The position numbers were made by a program, and so were the translations under genes. From assembly GCA_937894665.1 (NCBI GenBank), contig CALAWF010000113.1, forward strand, positions 1 to 5,010: a DNA stretch of 5,010 bases, given 5' to 3'. The notes below the pieces were generated by a model, which saw only the letters and a program-made list of their open reading frames with translations, was not told where the DNA came from and did no database searches. This stretch comes from an uncultured bacterium (GTDB lineage: Bacteria; Cyanobacteriota; Vampirovibrionia; Gastranaerophilales; Gastranaerophilaceae). Below, piece after piece: positions 1 to 3,954 of this stretch (position 1 is its first letter; every line of letters begins with the position of its first letter).

Positions 1-2
1 AT

Positions 3-56
3 TCTGATTTGTATGTAGTAAAAGGCGGTAAGAAATATGCAGAATCTGAAGTCTAG
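3..56 (+). CDS. C-terminal end of an unidentified upstream gene (partial)
   Basis: The frame starting at position 3 is open from the window edge and ends at TAG 54-56, giving a tail that reads SDLYVVKGGKKYAESEV. It would overlap the start of scpB by 20 nt, which fits the tight spacing of the following genes. Seventeen residues are too few to assign a family. ScpA is the usual neighbour of ScpB, but nothing in this tail shows that it is ScpA. The other two frames stop within the first 20 bases, so this is the only candidate for a gene reading in from the left. Confidence 0.4.
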   Translation, partial: SDLYVVKGGKKYAESEV

Positions 57-546
57 AATTGAAGCCGTTCTTTTTGTTACGGCAAAGGCGTTATCATTAG
101 AAGAAATTGCAACGTATTTGGATGTTGAACCGGAAGAGATTGAAGAATCTATTTTGGAGCTTATTATGGATTATGCTTCCAGAGATGGTGCTTTAGAAAT
201 AGACGATGAAAATGGTTATATTTTGCAAGTAAAAGAGGACTACTCTGATATTGTTGAAAAGATTTGCCCTATAGATTTATCTCCGGCGGTTTTAAGAACA
301 TTGCTTGTTATTGCGTTAAAAGAGCCAATTCGCCAAACAGAACTTGTAAAATTGCGTTCCGGAGCTTATGAGCATGTTGCTGAACTTGTTGAAAAGGGTT
401 TGGTTTCAAAGCATAAGGATAAAAATGGCAGAAGTATCAATGTAAAAACTACTGCAAAATTTGCAGAGTATTTCAAGTTGAAAGGTGATACAAGAGCTTT
501 AGTTCAACAATTGGAAAAAGATTTGGCGGAAAAGAATAATGCGTAA
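37..546 (+). CDS. scpB: Segregation and condensation protein ScpB
   Basis: The 169-residue product resembles ScpB, the winged-helix subunit that dimerises and, with the kleisin ScpA, binds the Smc ATPase in the nucleoid to condense and separate chromosomes. The N-terminus (MQNLKSRIEAVLFVTAKALS) is the typical ScpB opening, in which the first winged helix begins with an IEA-LF stretch followed by LSLEEIA. The second winged helix covers roughly residues 80-150 and carries LSPAVLRTLLVIALKEPIRQTEL, matching the family pattern of a helix, a K-(E/Q)-PI-x-(R/Q) turn and a second helix. It ends with GRSINVKTTAKFAEYFKL. The protein is slightly short for the family and acidic and lysine-rich at the C-terminus. 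ATG 37 is chosen because homology starts at once; a weak purine-rich site (AAAGGCGGTAAG) precedes it. Its last 8 nt overlap the next gene, suggesting translational coupling. Confidence 0.85.
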   Translation: MQNLKSRIEAVLFVTAKALSLEEIATYLDVEPEEIEESILELIMDYASRDGALEIDDENGYILQVKEDYSDIVEKICPIDLSPAVLRTLLVIALKEPIRQTELVKLRSGAYEHVAELVEKGLVSKHKDKNGRSINVKTTAKFAEYFKLKGDTRALVQQLEKDLAEKNNA

Positions 547-1306
547 AGTCTTGCTGTCTGTATTACTTATAGTATTGGTGATTTTTATGTTGTATAAATC
601 ACCTCTTTCAGGTTCTTATTATTATGGAAAAGCCAAAAAATTATATGATAGTGGAAAATATGAACAATCTATCCCGATTTTTGAAAAATCTTTATTTGCA
701 ACTCCTAATAATTTGTTGAGCAGATTCTATTATGTTTTGGCTTTGTCTAAGTCTGAGCCGACTTATTCTGTACAAAAAAAATTATACGAAATTGGTAATT
801 CTAAAAAAGATGATGAAGCTAAAAAATATGCTCGTTATCAAGCTGTTTCTCTCAGACACAAATTGCTTTCAGGAGTGGAAGATAATTATATAATGAATGC
901 CGCACAAGGTAATGACATTCTTCGTTGGGATATAAAATCTTTTCCTCTGAAAGTTTATATTGAAAATTCAAATGCTGTTCCTCGTTATTACATTTCTAAT
1001 ATTGAAAAAGCTATGAATCAGTGGACTACGAGGACCAATTTTGTAAAATTTAAAACAGTGCAGTCAGAACAAGGGGCTGATATTGTTATCAAGTTTTCGG
1101 ATATTCCGGCAGATGCTTGTTCCGGTGGGGTTTGTAAATATACCGTTGCTTATACCGATCCAGTAATTTCTTCTGATAAATTATTGAAGAGAATGAATTT
1201 AACATTCTATAAGACAAACCCTCGAAATGAAAATTTTTCAGAACGAGAGGTTTACAATACTGCTTTGCATGAACTTGGGCATACATTAGGGCCTTATGGG
1301 ACATAG
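539..1306 (+). CDS. Membrane-anchored TPR/zinc metalloprotease, N-terminal part (frameshifted)
   Basis: This 255-residue reading holds the first 60% of what looks like one protein of about 428 residues running to 1826. Residues 3-19 are a hydrophobic signal anchor, so the rest should lie outside the cytoplasm. Residues about 26-70 (YYYGKAKKLYDSGKYEQSIP and on) form a TPR unit. From about residue 130 a metzincin/matrixin-like domain begins: the PLKVYIE strand, the helix ISNIEKAMNQWTTRT, then ADIVIKF. Cys194 and Cys199 could form a disulfide. The active-site helix follows, with HELGH at 244-248 and Gly251. The reading then derails into PYGT and stops, losing the third zinc ligand, which lies in the +1 frame just downstream. 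As written, this fragment should be inactive. The start overlaps the scpB stop (ATGCGTAA). No substrate can be named. Confidence 0.75.
   Translation: MRKVLLSVLLIVLVIFMLYKSPLSGSYYYGKAKKLYDSGKYEQSIPIFEKSLFATPNNLLSRFYYVLALSKSEPTYSVQKKLYEIGNSKKDDEAKKYARYQAVSLRHKLLSGVEDNYIMNAAQGNDILRWDIKSFPLKVYIENSNAVPRYYISNIEKAMNQWTTRTNFVKFKTVQSEQGADIVIKFSDIPADACSGGVCKYTVAYTDPVISSDKLLKRMNLTFYKTNPRNENFSEREVYNTALHELGHTLGPYGT
1286..1304 (+). other. Frameshift site within the zinc-binding motif
   Basis: The frame from ATG 539 reads L-G-P-Y-G-T-stop here, while the +1 frame reads L-M-G-H-S. Dropping one base from GGGCC (1289-1293) restores G-L-M-G-H-S and keeps the protein open to 1826. The domain order on both sides is what one intact gene would have, so the join is well supported. 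Whether the extra base is real is not known. Confidence 0.75.
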
Positions 1307-1826
1307 TGATAATCCTGCAGATTTGATGTTTGCATCGAATGAAAATAATCAGAATATGTATGCTATGTATCGTTCTGATTTTCAGTACTTGTCAATGAGA
1401 GATTTAAAAACTCTTGCTTTGTTGTACCGTCTTGAACCAACAATATCTAATGTAAAAAATTTGCGCAGCGAACATTTTTATTACCCTCCTTTAATTTTGG
1501 GTAGTGAAGATGCAAGGTTGCAAAAGAAATTGGCTGAATTTGAAAAATATACAAGAGAATATCCTAATTTTGCATCCGGTTATATAAATTTGGCTTCTGT
1601 TTATGTAGATATGGGCGATTTTGATTCTGCTTTAGACAAGTTGAATACTGCAAGTTCTTTAGCGAAAACTCAAGATGAAAATTATTTAATCGCATATAAT
1701 CGTGCCGTAATTTTTTATAACAAACAAAAGCCGCAAGAGGCAATGCAATACGCATTAGTTGCTAAATCCATCAAAGATGATGAATATATCAATCAGTTAA
1801 TTTCTGATATTCAGAATTTGAAATAA
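1296..1826 (+). CDS. TPR/zinc metalloprotease, C-terminal part (frameshifted continuation)
   Basis: This +1-frame reading completes the protease begun at 539. It opens with MGHSDNPADLMF, in which His3 would be the third zinc ligand and Met11 the Met-turn of metzincins. SMRDLKTLALLYRL (residues 33-46) matches the closing helix seen in matrixin-like domains, usually of the form LS-x-RD-x-x-T-x-x-LLY. Two TPR-like helical pairs follow at about 93-124 and 129-162 (FASGYINLASVYVDMGDFDS; NYLIAYNRAVIFYNKQKPQE). The nominal ATG at 1296 is inside the zinc motif and has no Shine-Dalgarno sequence, so it is probably not a real start. A separate protein beginning here would lack the first two zinc ligands. 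Removing one base in 1289-1293 gives a continuous HELGHTLGLMGHSDNPADLM. I read it as half of a broken or misread gene. Confidence 0.7.
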   Translation: MGHSDNPADLMFASNENNQNMYAMYRSDFQYLSMRDLKTLALLYRLEPTISNVKNLRSEHFYYPPLILGSEDARLQKKLAEFEKYTREYPNFASGYINLASVYVDMGDFDSALDKLNTASSLAKTQDENYLIAYNRAVIFYNKQKPQEAMQYALVAKSIKDDEYINQLISDIQNLK

Positions 1827-1834
1827 TTAAACAA

Positions 1835-1882
1835 CTAAAATGGTATGTGTTCCTAATTTTTCGAACACTTTAACTATTTTAG
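1835..1882. terminator. Hairpin between convergent genes, putative bidirectional terminator
   Basis: CTAAAATGGT (1835-1844) pairs with ACTATTTTAG (1873-1882), with one G-T wobble. Further in, GTGTTC (1847-1852) pairs with GAACAC (1863-1868) around a 10-base loop. A small internal loop separates the two helices. The structure lies 8 bases past the protease stop and overlaps the stop codon of the convergent glycosidase gene, so it could end both transcripts. The flanks are T-rich but lack a clean T-run directly at the stem, so termination strength is uncertain. Confidence 0.5.
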
Positions 1883-3141
1883 CTGCCGTATTTTTTAGAA
1901 ATGACCAAAGCATTTGATAAAGCGATGCCTCCAGGTTGATAAGGGTGATTAACAATTTGTCCGTTAACATACATTACTGTAGAACCTCCGCCGTCCAAGT
2001 TGATGGCATTTGTGCAGCCTAATGATTTCATAAAACTTGCAAGTTCTACTAATGTCAAACCGATAGAACTGCCCTCTCTTCCGTCAACTGCAACAAGAAT
2101 TAGGTCATTGTCTTTGGTGTAACCAATAGCCGTTCTTGGGTTTCGTCCCCCGATAGATTGAAGTTTTTGGGCAGTCATATCGATATATATTTGATTATCC
2201 TTAACTAAGTAAGGTCCTCCGCTAATAATATGTTTAACGTTTTCCCACTTAGGATTTGTTCCGATTTGCAGGTCAACGTTTTTAGCTCCGAATAATTTTC
2301 CTAACTGTGTTTTAGGACCGACTAAAACATATCCGTTATCAGGAATAGGTAGAGGATTGGCGGATGCTGCCGTAATTTTATTTCCAACTATTTGAAGTTG
2401 GACGCCGTACTTCGGTGAAGTTGGAGCATATTTCCCCCAATCCCTTGTATAAGCTAAAACGTATGAAGATAACATTCTTGGTTGGTTAATGTTGTCAATT
2501 TTGATAACTTGGTTCTTTCCGTAAATATTTGCATTTAATCTTACTCTGCCGACATCATATCCGTTGTCAAAAATTCCGAGGGCAACTCTGTCATAAATTG
2601 GTCCGGTGTAGATTTTTCCGTTAATCATAAGAGTTCCTAGTGGAACACCTGTTTGAGGTTTGAAAAATCCTCCATTGATTGCGACAACAGAATTTGTTCT
2701 TTGAGCAATTGTTCTGACTGTTCTTTTGTTAGGCAAGGTTACGGATGCAATTGCCGGTTTAACTTCATAATTTTTTGCTACTTCTTGGTTAACTTCTACA
2801 ACATTGATTCTTACGGGTTTCCCGTTGTAGTATTTAATCATTTTAATGTGTTTAATTCCGTCTGCGACAGTTGTAACCTTTAATCCTCTGTATTTTTGAT
2901 TGATTCTTGCGTTAAATTTTTCTTTTTTGATTTCTGGATTAATTTCTTCTTTTACATATTCAGACATTTGAATAAGAGAATTTGTATTTACGGCTTTATT
3001 TGCAAGCAAATCGTTTGCAAAAATTGGCGGCTGAAAAATGGTGTGAGTAAGGACTAAAAGAGTGAAGAGCGAAAGAGTTAATACGTATTCGCAAGTCCTG
3101 AATGGAATTAAGTATTCAATTTTTTTAATTAGCGTATCCAT
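1879..3141 (-). CDS. Exported phosphodiester glycosidase (NAGPA/DUF2233-like) family protein
   Basis: The 420-residue product has a hydrophobic segment at about residues 20-36, followed by a possible signal peptidase site (IFA-ND), so it should be exported or anchored. Its C-terminal domain belongs to the phosphodiester glycosidase family related to mammalian NAGPA, often labelled exopolysaccharide biosynthesis protein in bacteria. Hallmarks are AINGGFF (154-160), GGRNPRTAIG (331-340), VDGR (352-355) and the glycine-rich NLDGGGS (381-387). The family cleaves sugar-1-phosphodiester bonds, and a role in cell-wall or exopolysaccharide metabolism is inferred. Residues 45-150 are a family-specific or unassigned N-terminal region. 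I chose ATG 3141 because GGGTGA sits 6-11 bases upstream; a TTG at 3153 would add four residues and lie within that site. The gene has its own promoter and a foldable leader. It converges on the protease gene. Confidence 0.85.
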   Translation of the reverse strand: MDTLIKKIEYLIPFRTCEYVLTLSLFTLLVLTHTIFQPPIFANDLLANKAVNTNSLIQMSEYVKEEINPEIKKEKFNARINQKYRGLKVTTVADGIKHIKMIKYYNGKPVRINVVEVNQEVAKNYEVKPAIASVTLPNKRTVRTIAQRTNSVVAINGGFFKPQTGVPLGTLMINGKIYTGPIYDRVALGIFDNGYDVGRVRLNANIYGKNQVIKIDNINQPRMLSSYVLAYTRDWGKYAPTSPKYGVQLQIVGNKITAASANPLPIPDNGYVLVGPKTQLGKLFGAKNVDLQIGTNPKWENVKHIISGGPYLVKDNQIYIDMTAQKLQSIGGRNPRTAIGYTKDNDLILVAVDGREGSSIGLTLVELASFMKSLGCTNAINLDGGGSTVMYVNGQIVNHPYQPGGIALSNALVISKKYGS

Positions 3142-3172
3142 AATATCACCCAAGATTATTAGTTACGGATAC
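3134..3172 (-). promoter_or_regulatory. Hairpin placing the glycosidase ribosome binding site in its loop
   Basis: GTATCC (3134-3139) and GGATAC (3167-3172) are perfect complements. Next to them ATAAT (3140-3144) pairs with ATTAT (3155-3159), leaving a 7-base bulge on one side. The loop 3145-3154 contains the GGGTGA ribosome binding site (read on the - strand), and the start codon 3141-3139 lies in the stem. In RNA this could reduce translation initiation unless opened. The pairing is seen in the sequence; any regulatory role is inferred. Confidence 0.4.
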
Positions 3173-3196
3173 CTTTTTGTTTTTAGAGTGGGGTGG

Positions 3197-3241
3197 GGAA
3201 TAACACTCATCAGAGACCTATGAGGGCAAATAGGGTGTTCC
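3197..3241 (-). promoter_or_regulatory. Foldable 5' leader with competing hairpins, upstream of the glycosidase gene
   Basis: In the - strand transcript, AACAC (3239-3235) pairs with GUGUU (3206-3202), with GG/CC just outside. Inside, UCAU (3223-3220) can pair with AUGA (3210-3207). Alternatively CCUAU (3234-3230) can pair with AUAGG (3221-3217). The two inner helices share bases and exclude each other. The element starts about where transcription from the predicted promoter would begin and is followed by a C-rich stretch. I do not recognise a known riboswitch class. Confidence 0.35.
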
Positions 3242-3248
3242 TATTAAT

Positions 3249-3277
3249 ATTGTAATATATTTTTACAAATACTTCAA
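3249..3277 (-). promoter_or_regulatory. Predicted sigma-70-type promoter of the glycosidase gene
   Basis: On the - strand, TTGAAG (3277-3272) and TACAAT (3254-3249) are separated by exactly 17 bases. Transcription would start near 3242, giving a 5' leader of about 100 nt before ATG 3141. An imperfect inverted repeat (CCTTTTGC TG GCAAGGG, 3279-3295) abuts the -35 box and could be an operator. Confidence 0.5.
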
Positions 3278-3307
3278 TCCTTTTGCTGGCAAGGGTTTTA
3301 CATTTCT

Positions 3308-3332
3308 AAATAGTGGTAAATGTACACTATTT
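3308..3332. promoter_or_regulatory. Perfect 8+8 bp inverted repeat, candidate operator
   Basis: AAATAGTG (3308-3315) and CACTATTT (3325-3332) are exact inverted copies around a 9-base centre. The dyad lies about 30 bases upstream of the predicted -35 box of the glycosidase gene and just after the terminator of the gene before it. Position and symmetry suit a dimeric regulator. No T-run follows on either side, so it is unlikely to be a terminator. I do not recognise the regulator. Confidence 0.4.
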
Positions 3333-3350
3333 CTTATTTTTACTTGCAAT

Positions 3351-3382
3351 AAAAATGAGCCGAATTTGTAAAAATCCGACTC
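3351..3382 (-). terminator. Rho-independent terminator of the hypothetical gene 3408-3812
   Basis: On the - strand, GAGTCGGATTT (3382-3372) pairs with AAATTCGGCTC (3367-3357) over 11 positions, with a 4-base loop and then TTTTT (3355-3351). Two of the pairs are G-U on the - strand but would be A-C mismatches on the + strand, which shows that the structure serves - strand transcripts. It lies 25 bases past the stop codon at 3408. Confidence 0.85.
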
Positions 3383-3407
3383 GTTTTTTATAAATTTATA
3401 GTAATAT

Positions 3408-3812
3408 TTAGTGAGTTATTTTCAAAAATCTTTGAATTAATTGAACTAAATTTTTAGAATTATCTCCATCAGCTTCAGAAATTACTGTAGGTTTATTTGT
3501 ACCTCTTGAAACATTAAAAGTTGCGTGTTCATCGTTTCTTAAAACACTCAATTCTGCTTCTTTTCCAAATTTAGTTTCTTTGAATATAAAGTTTGTCTTT
3601 CCTACTGTTCCCATATATTCGCCAAGTGTTGAGGGTTTTCTTCTTTTTGCGATTTGTAAAAACGCATCAGTAACTAAAGATTCTTTACTTCTGCCAAAAG
3701 ATACTCTATCAGAAGTGTTTGACGTAAACATAGAATTTTTTCTAGGTTTGCAACAATCGTTTTTTGTAAATTGATTTAAAATTGGAGTATTTGTAATTTT
3801 TTGTACTAACAT
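3408..3812 (-). CDS. Hypothetical protein with FTSN...VSFGR N-terminus
   Basis: I do not recognise a named family. The 134-residue product has no signal peptide or membrane segment. Residues 29-41 contain FTSN and VSFGR, a serine/asparagine-rich pattern that I associate from memory with small Gastranaerophilales proteins of unknown role. Residues 68-113 alternate hydrophobic and polar residues and are probably beta-rich (GKTNFIFKET, AELSVLRNDE, ATFNVSRG). Residues 119-132 (SKNLVQLIQRFLKI) should form an amphipathic helix. A Cys-Cys pair lies at 20-21. I chose ATG 3812 because GAGG (3824-3821) stands 8 bases upstream; ATG 3818 would also work, and ATG 3854 would place that site inside the coding region. 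It forms a single-gene transcription unit between a good promoter and a terminator, divergent from the pilin-like gene. Confidence 0.65.
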   Translation of the reverse strand: MLVQKITNTPILNQFTKNDCCKPRKNSMFTSNTSDRVSFGRSKESLVTDAFLQIAKRRKPSTLGEYMGTVGKTNFIFKETKFGKEAELSVLRNDEHATFNVSRGTNKPTVISEADGDNSKNLVQLIQRFLKITH

Positions 3813-3858
3813 AATCATATCCTCTTCATAAAAAATAATAAATGTATATTTCACACTT

Positions 3859-3887
3859 ATTAAACGTCAAAAATTTTTTCATGTCAA
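3859..3887 (-). promoter_or_regulatory. Sigma-70-type promoter of the hypothetical gene 3408-3812
   Basis: On the - strand a consensus TTGACA (3887-3882) stands 17 bases before TTTAAT (3864-3859). Transcription would start about 40 bases before ATG 3812. A second, weaker pair (TTGACG and TATACA, 16 bases apart) overlaps it slightly downstream and could serve as an alternative. Confidence 0.65.
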
Positions 3888-3905
3888 TGAATAATTTGTA
3901 ATATA

Positions 3906-3934
3906 TTGTTTTCCGTGTTCAAATAATTTATAAT
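3906..3934 (+). promoter_or_regulatory. Sigma-70-type promoter of the pilin-like gene
   Basis: TTGTTT (3906-3911) and a perfect TATAAT (3929-3934) are separated by 17 bases. The predicted start is close to 3941, which leaves a leader of only about 14 bases that begins at the ribosome binding site. Confidence 0.65.
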
Positions 3935-3940
3935 AATTGA

Positions 3941-3947
3941 AAAGGAG
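3941..3947 (+). promoter_or_regulatory. Strong ribosome binding site that fixes start codon 3955
   Basis: AAAGGAG lies 7 bases before ATG 3955. No comparable site precedes the in-frame ATG codons at 4094 and 4277, both of which sit inside repeat sequence. This is the main reason for placing the gene start ahead of the G run. Confidence 0.7.
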
Positions 3948-3954
3948 AATAAAT

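Noticed and set aside
1089..1304. Open frame on the - strand inside the protease gene
   Set aside because: It is antisense to conserved coding sequence, with no ribosome binding site or recognisable protein. The same applies to 1564-1755 (-), 2653-2883 (+) and 3580-3774 (+).
3151..3153. TTG start for the glycosidase gene
   Set aside because: It would put the ribosome binding site of ATG 3141 inside the coding region and has no better site of its own.
3190..3198. Two GGGG runs that might seed a G-quadruplex
   Set aside because: Only two runs are present within reach; four are needed for an intramolecular quadruplex.
3206..3213. CTGATGAG on the - strand, the core box of hammerhead ribozymes
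   Set aside because: No CGAAAC-type second core box follows at a suitable distance and the flanks do not form the three required stems.
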